Virus record (IMG/VR): IMGVR_UViG_3300023108_001314
Span: 100,767-164,766 of that record
Length of the DNA: 64,000 nucleotides
Source of the DNA: a virus
Strand: one strand, 5' to 3'
Position 1 is the first letter of the stretch. Each line of letters opens with the position of its first letter. A model generated the notes under the pieces. It was not told the DNA's origin, made no database searches, and saw only the letters and a program-made list of their open reading frames with translations. Of the stretch, positions 16,905 to 24,558 are shown one piece after another. A program made the translations under genes and the position numbers.

Positions 16905-17759
16905 TTAAACTCCTACAAGCTTTTCATATATGTTTATAATTCTATCGTTTACAAAGTCATCTTCTGTATAATGAAAGACACCTTGTTGGAAATAGTTGCC
17001 TATTTTTAATTTACCGTCATTTGTAAGATATGTGCCTACATACTTTTGCCAACTGTCTACTTTAACATTAGTCCAATTTTGGCAATGTAACTTCATATGT
17101 GTAAAATGGGGATAATCTCTAACTTTGCAGGTGACTTCGTTTTCGATTCCAAGAATTTTTATAATTATTGCAGTCAGCATGTCAATACTTGCTACACGCT
17201 GATAGTATTTGCCTCCTGCAAAATCTCCTTGAAACTTTTCCCAATTATTAACTGCTAGTTCGAGCCATTTAAAATAAGTGTGTGCTAGATCAGATTTTTT
17301 AAAATAATAAAATCCCACATAAGTATCTGGCAAATAAAATTTATCAAATGCTGGCCTATAAAATCTACTTGTGACAATATCATTTCTATATGTTCTTACA
17401 TTTGATGTAAAAAATAATTCCTTTGTTTGTAAAAATTCCCACCAACGGCTAATGTCGTCTAGCACAAGCATATCAACATCTAATACAATTGTATTATCAT
17501 ACGGAGTAACATGGTATAATTTCCAGCGATTATGAATCTTCCATTCTTGTCCTTGTGCAGCATCTCCCCAAGGTATTTCTTTTATATAATCAAATAAATT
17601 TTGATACTTATCAGGCACAACATCATTTGTTACCAAACAAATAGAACTGTTCGGATTTGAATTTTTAATACTCATTGCGCAAAGACATGCTTGCTGAACA
17701 TAATCAACATCTGTATTTTGTGCAAACAATGTAAAATTAATCTTTGAATTCTGGGACAT
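16905..17759 (-). CDS. Glycosyltransferase, GT-A type (DVD motif)
   Basis: 284 aa. FTLFAQNTDVDYVQQACLCA at the N-terminus, then SICLVTNDVVP and IVLDVDMLVLDD near residue 87, match the start, donor site and DXD metal site of GT8-like or phage glycosyltransferases. FHYTEDDFV near the C-terminus is consistent with the end of such a fold. The protein is a paralogue of its upstream neighbour at 17737-18588, with which it overlaps by 23 bases. The acceptor is unknown; a host surface glycan or a virion protein are both possible. Confidence 0.65.
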   Translation of the reverse strand: MSQNSKINFTLFAQNTDVDYVQQACLCAMSIKNSNPNSSICLVTNDVVPDKYQNLFDYIKEIPWGDAAQGQEWKIHNRWKLYHVTPYDNTIVLDVDMLVLDDISRWWEFLQTKELFFTSNVRTYRNDIVTSRFYRPAFDKFYLPDTYVGFYYFKKSDLAHTYFKWLELAVNNWEKFQGDFAGGKYYQRVASIDMLTAIIIKILGIENEVTCKVRDYPHFTHMKLHCQNWTNVKVDSWQKYVGTYLTNDGKLKIGNYFQQGVFHYTEDDFVNDRIINIYEKLVGV

Positions 17760-18588
17760 ACATTGCTCTCGTTAAACTAAATTTATTCATTACATGTACA
17801 TTAGAACCTCTCATTCTCAATGGCATGTAATTACCAAAACTATCTTTTTTCTCTAAACAAAATAAAAAATCATCGCCATCAATGTCAATAAGCAAATCTC
17901 TATCAATTGTATAAAACAATTTACCAGGTAAAGTTTTTGCAAACCCGTTTTTATAATGTCCATTCATTATGTGTATTGCAACACTAAAAACATAATCATT
18001 ACGAAAAATTGCACTTTTAATTTGGTACAAGTTTCTATAATGTTCCCAATTCTCTGATATATGATGAAGCAGATCAAAGAACCGTTTGTTGTCAGGACTT
18101 TTTCTAAAATATACACAAGTTGCCCAATAAAAATCTATTGTCTTGTCACTACATAATTCAAATTCTGATACGTCTCTCCATCCACTAAGTTCAACACTAT
18201 CCTTATAAATTAAAAAATCATGTAATTGGTTAAAACAATCTTTTAACAAACTATTTGCAATTATATAATCTGTATCTAATAATAGTGTTTCTTCGTAAGG
18301 AGAAAGGTCGTATGCTTTTGCCCGTGAAGTGTTTTTCCATTCTAAATTTCTTTTAGAATACGTTCCGTCATTGTATTTTCTATATCCATAATCTTGATCG
18401 TTTGGAATTTCTATAACATGTTCAAAAGGATGACTATCGAATCGTGTTTCTAAATATTCTTTGTTATCTGTAATTATCGAAACAGGTACACCTAAATATT
18501 TGTGTACTCTGTGTGCATTGAACACTGCTTGGTAAAGATAGTTAATTTCTTTATTGTTTCTTGCAATAAAGAGGACACCTTTGCTCAT
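17737..18588 (-). CDS. Glycosyltransferase, GT-A type (DTD motif)
   Basis: 283 aa. GVLFIARNNKEINYLYQAVF starts a nucleotide-sugar fold; PVSIITDN and LLLDTDYIIAN near residue 103 give the donor strand and the DXD motif. It has the same layout as the protein at 16905-17759, so the pair arose by duplication. The ATG overlaps the stop of the 115 aa gene as ATGA. It is the first recognisable enzyme of the accessory operon. Confidence 0.65.
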   Translation of the reverse strand: MSKGVLFIARNNKEINYLYQAVFNAHRVHKYLGVPVSIITDNKEYLETRFDSHPFEHVIEIPNDQDYGYRKYNDGTYSKRNLEWKNTSRAKAYDLSPYEETLLLDTDYIIANSLLKDCFNQLHDFLIYKDSVELSGWRDVSEFELCSDKTIDFYWATCVYFRKSPDNKRFFDLLHHISENWEHYRNLYQIKSAIFRNDYVFSVAIHIMNGHYKNGFAKTLPGKLFYTIDRDLLIDIDGDDFLFCLEKKDSFGNYMPLRMRGSNVHVMNKFSLTRAMYVPEFKD

Positions 18589-18932
18589 ACTTCTACAATA
18601 TCCTTTGTTGACCTCTTTTTAACAAGTTTGTTATACTCTATAAGATATTTGTTGTTTGCATTATAAAATTGATTCATTACTTCTAAAACAAAAAGTTTTA
18701 AATTTTCGATTTGAATAGGAATATCGTGATCGTCAATTAGAACAGTTTCTGTTTGATTCATGCCTATTAGTGTTTGCAAATAACTTATAAGTTCCATGCT
18801 AATACTAAATTGTCCTTTGTTATGATAGCAAACCAAAGATTCTTTATATTGCTCTTTCAATATGCGTTTTGTATTTTCTAATGTAATTAAAAAATTGGCA
18901 GAATCTATTGCTTGTTCAAGACGATCGTCCAT
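18585..18932 (-). CDS. Small hypothetical protein opening the accessory operon
   Basis: 115 aa, not recognised by function. It is mainly helical by composition, with an acidic N-terminus and a basic KLVKKRS segment near the C-terminus. The ATG at 18932 has an AGGAG ribosome site 8 bases upstream. It is coupled as ATGA to the first glycosyltransferase. I have a general impression that similar small helical proteins accompany such transferases in marine phages, but cannot name a family. A TAAATA-containing box lies 28 bases upstream (see 18960). Confidence 0.6.
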   Translation of the reverse strand: MDDRLEQAIDSANFLITLENTKRILKEQYKESLVCYHNKGQFSISMELISYLQTLIGMNQTETVLIDDHDIPIQIENLKLFVLEVMNQFYNANNKYLIEYNKLVKKRSTKDIVEV

Positions 18933-18959
18933 ACGGATACTCCTACATAATAATGTACG

Positions 18960-18967
18960 TATTTAAC
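18960..18967 (-). promoter_or_regulatory. Possible degenerate late promoter of the accessory operon
   Basis: Read on the minus strand the box is GTTAAATA, six of eight bases of the T4 late consensus TATAAATA. It lies 28 bases before the ATG at 18932, the same spacing as the better boxes at 21174 and 45177. On base match alone this would be weak; the spacing is what supports it. Confidence 0.35.
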
Positions 18968-18971
18968 TTAA

Positions 18972-20243
18972 TTATGACGGAGGACTTGCTAAATCGGCAG
19001 TCAATTCTGTAGCGTTTGATATTGTAGGATGAGGTAAATCAACTGCTGTATATGTTGTAGAATTATATGTAAAACTACTGTCTGGTCTAAAAGAAGTGCA
19101 AGAACTATCAAAATCAGCAGTTATGTCGTAATCAAAAAATGTACCGGTGTAATCGTCATTCATGCTGATTCTAAATCTCAACACATTACCAGCAGATTTA
19201 AGTCCTTCAAGTGTATATTCGTTATTTGCATAAGCACCGCTTCCTGATTTAGTTAGCAAAGTTTGATATGAGGCTGTTAGATCGTCTGCGCCTAAGCCTG
19301 CACTTGTACCGCTACTTGCAGAAGTATCATATTTGTCAAATGATATTGTGCCCATAGCACTAAGCATACCGATCCATTCTGTATCTTTAGGATCAGAGCC
19401 GCCTGACGCAGAAGCATTAAATCTTATTTGGCCGCCAGCGTTGAAATAATATCCTAATGCGGCAGCACTTGTAAATGTCACTGTTACTACATGATAAATG
19501 CTATTAGGCGGACCGCTGCCGCCTGTACCTGTACCGCCCCAACTTGCTGTTCTTGTTGCACTTGCAGTAGGTGTTCCTAAAGTAAAGTTGGTAAGCAAAG
19601 GCCAACCTGATACTTCTCCATTAAAGTTTACAACATCTAAAATCGCTGTTTCATAATCATTGTAACCCATTTTTGTGCCGTCTGTTACTGCTGTTGCTTG
19701 AGCATTCCAATGCCCGTATCCGCTAAATGTAGTATAGCCTGTTGCATTTAGACCTGTTGTCAACGCACTGTTTGTATACAATTCTATATCGGCTGACCCT
19801 GTAACTTTGACATAGTAACTTAATCCGTTTAGTTCAGTAGTACCTTCTACGTCATTAAATGTTATTAACACTCCATCTTTTAAATTATGGTTTGTGTCTG
19901 TTGTTATAGTTGCAGGATTTGTTAAACCTACAGCAAGTATCATACCGCTATGGCCGCCTGCTTCAGATTCGTCTGCTGATACTGTTAAACCAACTTCTGG
20001 TACTGCAATATTACTGTTAACACTTCCTGTTTGATGCAAGTATGCTGCCTGAACATCTAAAAATAAATTCAACATTTCAGTGGTTGTAATTTGATCACCA
20101 TCACCTGCATTAGGAGTGCTATTACCAGTTACTGTGCTAGAATAAGGTGATTGTCCGTACAGAGTTTGATACACACCTAGTACGTTTGTACGAAGTGTAT
20201 TATAATTAGATGCAGTAATTGTTTGGCCAATAGTAAACGGCAT
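18972..20243 (-). CDS. Virion structural protein with inserted FCCH-like domain
   Basis: 423 aa. Its N-terminal 60 residues (TIGQTITASNYNTLRTNV) and its C-terminal half (FNAGGQIRF, LSAMGTISFD, LLTKSGSGAYANNEYT) match the 295 aa neighbour at 20262-21149, so the two are paralogues. Between these lies an extra segment, ITTDTNHNLKDGVLITF through TTELNGLSYYVKV. This resembles the small beta domain called the E1 FCCH domain, which phages reuse in tail proteins. Position after the fibre genes suggests an exposed fibre or baseplate part. An AGGAG ribosome site precedes the ATG. It is 18 bases from its paralogue. Confidence 0.65.
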   Translation of the reverse strand: MPFTIGQTITASNYNTLRTNVLGVYQTLYGQSPYSSTVTGNSTPNAGDGDQITTTEMLNLFLDVQAAYLHQTGSVNSNIAVPEVGLTVSADESEAGGHSGMILAVGLTNPATITTDTNHNLKDGVLITFNDVEGTTELNGLSYYVKVTGSADIELYTNSALTTGLNATGYTTFSGYGHWNAQATAVTDGTKMGYNDYETAILDVVNFNGEVSGWPLLTNFTLGTPTASATRTASWGGTGTGGSGPPNSIYHVVTVTFTSAAALGYYFNAGGQIRFNASASGGSDPKDTEWIGMLSAMGTISFDKYDTSASSGTSAGLGADDLTASYQTLLTKSGSGAYANNEYTLEGLKSAGNVLRFRISMNDDYTGTFFDYDITADFDSSCTSFRPDSSFTYNSTTYTAVDLPHPTISNATELTADLASPPS

Positions 20244-20261
20244 TAGTAACTCCTACTGTAC

Positions 20262-21149
20262 TTATAAGGTAGAAACGTTAGCGTATGTCGGAGTCGGTAC
20301 TGACACATATGAACCCGTTGCCCTTAGTTGAGAAACACTTGATGTAATATCTGCAATAACTGCTTCATCAGTGCCACCAGCACCAATTGCAGGAATACCG
20401 TCATAAAATTCAACTTTAAATCTTAAAACTGTATCACTGTCTGCTTTAGCTTTAATAGTATAACTATTGCTTGCATAAACACCAGAACCTGATTTAGTAA
20501 AAATTGTTTGATACGTTGTGTTAAGATCATAATTACCAATCGATGTTCCAGGCGATGATGCAGTAGTTTGTGATCTATCCATAGCGACTGTACCTATTGC
20601 TGACATCATAGATGCCCAGTCAGATCCTTTTGCACCAGATGCATTTGTTACTGTTGTGCTAACTCTAACTTGACCTCCTGCATTGAAAAATGCACGTCTA
20701 TGATTTGCATCAGTAAATGTCGCTGTAAATTCGTGTGTAATTGTTTCTCTTGATGAAATATCTCCCCAAGGACTAGAAGTACCTCTTGATGATGAAACTT
20801 TAGATTCTACACTTGCTTGAGTAGAAGCATACAAATCATCTTTATTTAGATATATGTAATTTCCAATTGTTTCGTATTCTAAATATACAGCATCTGTAAT
20901 ATCATCTGCAACAGCAACACTAGTTAAAGGTGTAGGAGATGATCCAGTTTGGTGTACATAAGCATCTGTTAAGTCTGCTTTTAGTGCTGACATATGCACT
21001 TCGTTTACTGTGCCTGATCCGCTTGAAACCGGAGCACTAGTTACTGTATTGTTATAACCAAATCGGCCGGATCCAACACCTAAAACTTGTTCAACTTGAG
21101 ACTGAATTGCATTGTAACGTGCTGCTGATATTACTGATCCTACTGCCAT
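20262..21149 (-). CDS. Virion structural protein, paralogue of the 423 aa neighbour
   Basis: 295 aa. It has the short N-terminal helix module (SVISAARYNAIQSQV, AYVHQTGSS) and the C-terminal beta module (FNAGGQVRV, MSAIGTVAMD, FTKSGSGVYASN) that the 423 aa downstream protein also carries, but lacks the latter's inserted FCCH-like domain. It is rich in Ser, Thr and Gly, as phage fibre tips often are. It has its own late-type promoter (TATAAATA at 21174-21181) and an AGGAG ribosome site. No function beyond virion structure can be given. Confidence 0.65.
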   Translation of the reverse strand: MAVGSVISAARYNAIQSQVEQVLGVGSGRFGYNNTVTSAPVSSGSGTVNEVHMSALKADLTDAYVHQTGSSPTPLTSVAVADDITDAVYLEYETIGNYIYLNKDDLYASTQASVESKVSSSRGTSSPWGDISSRETITHEFTATFTDANHRRAFFNAGGQVRVSTTVTNASGAKGSDWASMMSAIGTVAMDRSQTTASSPGTSIGNYDLNTTYQTIFTKSGSGVYASNSYTIKAKADSDTVLRFKVEFYDGIPAIGAGGTDEAVIADITSSVSQLRATGSYVSVPTPTYANVSTL

Positions 21150-21173
21150 CGAAACTCCTAATAAGTACTAGTA

Positions 21174-21181
21174 TATTTATA
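21174..21181 (-). promoter_or_regulatory. T4-type late promoter
   Basis: On the minus strand the sequence is an exact TATAAATA, the T4 late -10 consensus read by the gp55 sigma factor. It lies 25 bases upstream of the ATG at 21149, inside the short gap after the fibre gene. Confidence 0.7.
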
Positions 21182-22640
21182 CTTTTAGCACACACTCCAC
21201 TAATCCTACATCATCTGAGTCTTTAGTTTCAAGTGCTACACCTATTAGTGCAGTGGTTGCTACTGTTTTACAAATACCATCTTCCCATGCATAAATTGCT
21301 TGTCCTTTTTTTACAGGACCTTCTACTTTTACAGGAACACGACCTTTTAGTGCAATGTATTGACCATCTGCTTCACTATTCATCATAATTGCAGGATCAG
21401 TTGATACAACTCCAATGCAAATATCGCTTGACTTTGCTGGTACTACTTCGCAACAATCATCTGTACCTACTGCTACTGCTGTTCCTGGCTCTAAATCTAT
21501 ATCACCTGTAGTATATTTTTCTGCTAAGTCGGCATATCTTGCTTTAGTTGCTGTACCACTAAACACAACGGCTGTTAGGTTACCTGCACTATCTCTTGCT
21601 GCAATACTATCAAATGTTGCAGAAGTTGCTGCACTTCTATATGCACTTCCAACTTTTAAAGTATCTGCTTGTGTTGCTGTACCATTAAAAGTTGTTGCAT
21701 ATACATTTTCAAATTTTTCAGCACCTTTTCCTAAATTGTAAATTGTGCCGTTTGCATTTGCACCAGGATGCATACCTGTTGCATCCCAATAAACTACAAC
21801 ATTGCCTGAACTATCTTTAATACGCAACTTATCTTGATTCATTTTAAATACAGGTGTAATACCGTCTGTATCTATTTCAAAAGTTAAATCTGTGCCTGTA
21901 CCTAATGTAAATCCAATATCACTAAATGTAACTAGAGAACTAAAGTTTGTTGTACCTGTTGATCTAACAAAATCACTAGAACTTAATCCACCTAGTTTGT
22001 CAGCATTAGTTGCAGTACCATAGAATCTATGTGTAGTTGTTGTTTCTCCTGAATTTGAATTTAGGAGTGTAATACCTGCATAAATTGTTGGGAAACCTGT
22101 AATTGCACTTGCTGTGTTAGGAGTAAATGTATCTGGACTGATAGTTGAAATTACAGTGTCTTCTACATAGGTAGCCAAAATGGCATGAATGGTACCTGTA
22201 GTATCTGTAAGTGTAAGACTTTTAGTTTGTGTTACACCAAATCCTGCGCCAACACCTTGTGGACCAATTAACACCCAGTTGCCAGATGCTGATCTTACAT
22301 AAAACTGCTCGTTGTTGCTATCCCACCAAAAGTCTCCCTCTGATGATCCTGCTGGTGCTGTTGTGCTTATTTCAGTGCCGCCTGCTGGCTTCCATGATGT
22401 TCCATTATAAAATTTAAGTTTGTTAGTTCCACTGTCAAACCAAATCATACCACTGATTGGTTTTGTAGGTGCATTTACACCTGCAAAATTTTCTAACAAA
22501 AACAAAAAGTTTTCGTTTTGGCTTTCACCGTAACCACTATAATTCTTCCCTACTAACTTCAAATCTGTAGTAGTGTTAATTGTGCCGTCTTCAACATTTG
22601 TTAAGACTGTGCCGTTAAATCTATTAATTGTATATGCCAT
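21177..22640 (-). CDS. Fibre-like structural protein 3 with shared N-terminal module
   Basis: 487 aa. The first 150 residues (INRFNGTVLTNVEDG, LVGKNYSGYGE, NENFLFLLENFA, ISGMIWFD) repeat the module found at the start of the two upstream fibre genes, which probably attaches the protein to the baseplate or to a fibre partner. The middle is Ser/Thr-rich. The C-terminal 130 residues start with ADLAEKYTTGDIDLEPG and go on with IGVVSTDP and GRVPVKVEG. This resembles the C-terminal beta domain of other marine phage fibres, which may act as an intramolecular chaperone or trimer cap. The stop lies within the promoter of the next gene. Confidence 0.7.
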   Translation of the reverse strand: MAYTINRFNGTVLTNVEDGTINTTTDLKLVGKNYSGYGESQNENFLFLLENFAGVNAPTKPISGMIWFDSGTNKLKFYNGTSWKPAGGTEISTTAPAGSSEGDFWWDSNNEQFYVRSASGNWVLIGPQGVGAGFGVTQTKSLTLTDTTGTIHAILATYVEDTVISTISPDTFTPNTASAITGFPTIYAGITLLNSNSGETTTTHRFYGTATNADKLGGLSSSDFVRSTGTTNFSSLVTFSDIGFTLGTGTDLTFEIDTDGITPVFKMNQDKLRIKDSSGNVVVYWDATGMHPGANANGTIYNLGKGAEKFENVYATTFNGTATQADTLKVGSAYRSAATSATFDSIAARDSAGNLTAVVFSGTATKARYADLAEKYTTGDIDLEPGTAVAVGTDDCCEVVPAKSSDICIGVVSTDPAIMMNSEADGQYIALKGRVPVKVEGPVKKGQAIYAWEDGICKTVATTALIGVALETKDSDDVGLVECVLKV

Positions 22641-22665
22641 TTGTGAGCTTACTCCCTCTGCACTG

Positions 22666-22673
22666 TATTTACC
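22666..22673 (-). promoter_or_regulatory. Possible degenerate late promoter
   Basis: Minus-strand box GGTAAATA, six of eight bases of the T4 late consensus, 26 bases upstream of the ATG at 22640. Support comes from spacing equal to that of the boxes at 21174 and 45177. Confidence 0.35.
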
Positions 22674-22676
22674 TAA

Positions 22677-24557
22677 TTACACACTAGATACCAAATCGTC
22701 AACAAATATCCAGTTATAGGCACCGTCAATAATAAACCGTTTTAGTCCTCTTGTTGGTGAAAATGATACTGTTGCTACTTGTGTAGTAAAACTTATGTCC
22801 TGTAAGACCGATTGGTTTTGAACACCATTACTATCAACTGCAACTAAACTTTTTGTTAAACTATCATCTACATCAAAACTTGTAGTACCGCCTGCACTAT
22901 AATCAACAGTGTGAACAAAACAGTACACACCTGTGTTATAACCTACAGCAGGGAACAAGTCTTCTAAAACTAATGCAATTTGTATATTAGAAAGTCCTGT
23001 AATATCTAATGAAAATTTAATATCTGTATCTTTATATAGTTCGTCTACATAACCCTTGGTTGCAACATAGTCTGGCGGATCACTAACTTCAGGTGATGTT
23101 ACACCTGTAATTTTTACATTTGGACTACCGCCTGTGCCTGCAACAACAATATCGCCTTCACTTATAATGTTAAGCGGGAAAGTAGTTGCTGTAATAGTTG
23201 CATTATCCAAATTCAAATAATCTACTTGTAGACTCGACAGTGTACCAAGGCTTGTTAATCCTGGAGCACTCACAACACTTGCACCCAATTCATTTTGTGT
23301 TAAAACATTTGAGTTTCCTATCATATAAGCATAGCCACTTGTTAGATTTATATTTTGTTTATTTGTGTTCCATGCATTATTTGCTAGTTCCCAAATCCAT
23401 TCTTTATCATCGCCATCGTCTACCTTAACAACAATACCAGATTCATTAACTTGTGCATCTGTTTGTGTACTACTATCGTCTGTAGTTGCTAATTCTATTT
23501 GTTTGTCTTCAACACGTAATGTCGCAACATTCAAATAAGTTGCATCGCCTTCAACTAATAAATCTCCTGATATTTTTAAATCACCTGTAATGTCAACTGT
23601 GGATGTAGGTGATGATGTAAATAAACCAATTCTACCAGATGATCTATCTAAGGTAAAGAAGTCAGTGTCAATACCGCTTGACTTGTATTGCATTCTAAAT
23701 GCAGTGGTTGTAGTGTTTTGCAATCTTTGGTATACTTCATTTCCTGATACAAAAGTTCTTAAATCACCATCTGTTCCTACATAAAGACCGTTATCATCAT
23801 TTACAAAAATAACACCATTACTAGTATTTCTACGCTGACCGCTGCCACTATCTAATGGCGGATCTAGTTTTAAGAAATCGTCTGGTGTATAACTTTGTAA
23901 TGTTGAGTCAAGTAATGCACTTGTAGTTGCAGCATTGCCATCAAACTCAAAATCAGCAAATGCTGTTGAAATATTAAAACCTGCTTTGATTGTAATTGCA
24001 AAATTAGGAATAAGTGCTAGATTTGCATCTGTTGCTGCTGCTGTAAAGTCTTCTTTACTTACAAGTGCAGCAGGAGAACCTGAAATCATTAGTAAGGCGA
24101 CTATTCTTTCAATACCAAAATTATCAATTACAGTTACAGTACGCCAGCCTGTTTCGCCTTGCTGTGCTGTATACCCAGGGCCTGCTAATATAAGATCTGA
24201 TGTACCATCTGAAAAATAAATTTGCTTACGTCCGCTGTCAATCCAAACATCGCCTGCAATAAGTGTAGGCTGTGTGTCTGAAACTGTTGTTGTATCAGTT
24301 GCTTTAAATTCTGTTCCTGTCCAAACTTTTAATCTGCCTTCTTCTGTGTCGTACCAAAGTTGACCTCTTAATGGATTGCTCGGCGGAGCAGTATTAGAAA
24401 AGTTTTCTAACATTTGCACAAAATTTTCGTTAAAAATTTCTCCGTAACCTTTATAGTTACGTCCTACAAGAGTTAAGTCAGTGGTATCTTGATCGATACG
24501 CCCATCTATCAAATCTACTAGTAATGTACCATCTGTTTTATTAATCTTATAACTCAT
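22677..24557 (-). CDS. Fibre-like structural protein 2 with shared N-terminal module
   Basis: 626 aa. The first 130 residues (INKTDGTLLVDLIDG, LVGRNYKGYGE, NENFVQMLENFS, LRGQLWYDTEEG) are the module found in all three fibre genes of this cluster. The middle holds SRPT-like segments (SGRIGLFTSSPTSTVDITG) seen in fibres that build long beta-structured shafts. The C-terminal half has no motif that I recognise. It starts one base after the stop of the tail-collar fibre (TAA-C-ATG). It is expected to face the host surface. Confidence 0.7.
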   Translation of the reverse strand: MSYKINKTDGTLLVDLIDGRIDQDTTDLTLVGRNYKGYGEIFNENFVQMLENFSNTAPPSNPLRGQLWYDTEEGRLKVWTGTEFKATDTTTVSDTQPTLIAGDVWIDSGRKQIYFSDGTSDLILAGPGYTAQQGETGWRTVTVIDNFGIERIVALLMISGSPAALVSKEDFTAAATDANLALIPNFAITIKAGFNISTAFADFEFDGNAATTSALLDSTLQSYTPDDFLKLDPPLDSGSGQRRNTSNGVIFVNDDNGLYVGTDGDLRTFVSGNEVYQRLQNTTTTAFRMQYKSSGIDTDFFTLDRSSGRIGLFTSSPTSTVDITGDLKISGDLLVEGDATYLNVATLRVEDKQIELATTDDSSTQTDAQVNESGIVVKVDDGDDKEWIWELANNAWNTNKQNINLTSGYAYMIGNSNVLTQNELGASVVSAPGLTSLGTLSSLQVDYLNLDNATITATTFPLNIISEGDIVVAGTGGSPNVKITGVTSPEVSDPPDYVATKGYVDELYKDTDIKFSLDITGLSNIQIALVLEDLFPAVGYNTGVYCFVHTVDYSAGGTTSFDVDDSLTKSLVAVDSNGVQNQSVLQDISFTTQVATVSFSPTRGLKRFIIDGAYNWIFVDDLVSSV

Positions 24558-24558
24558 G

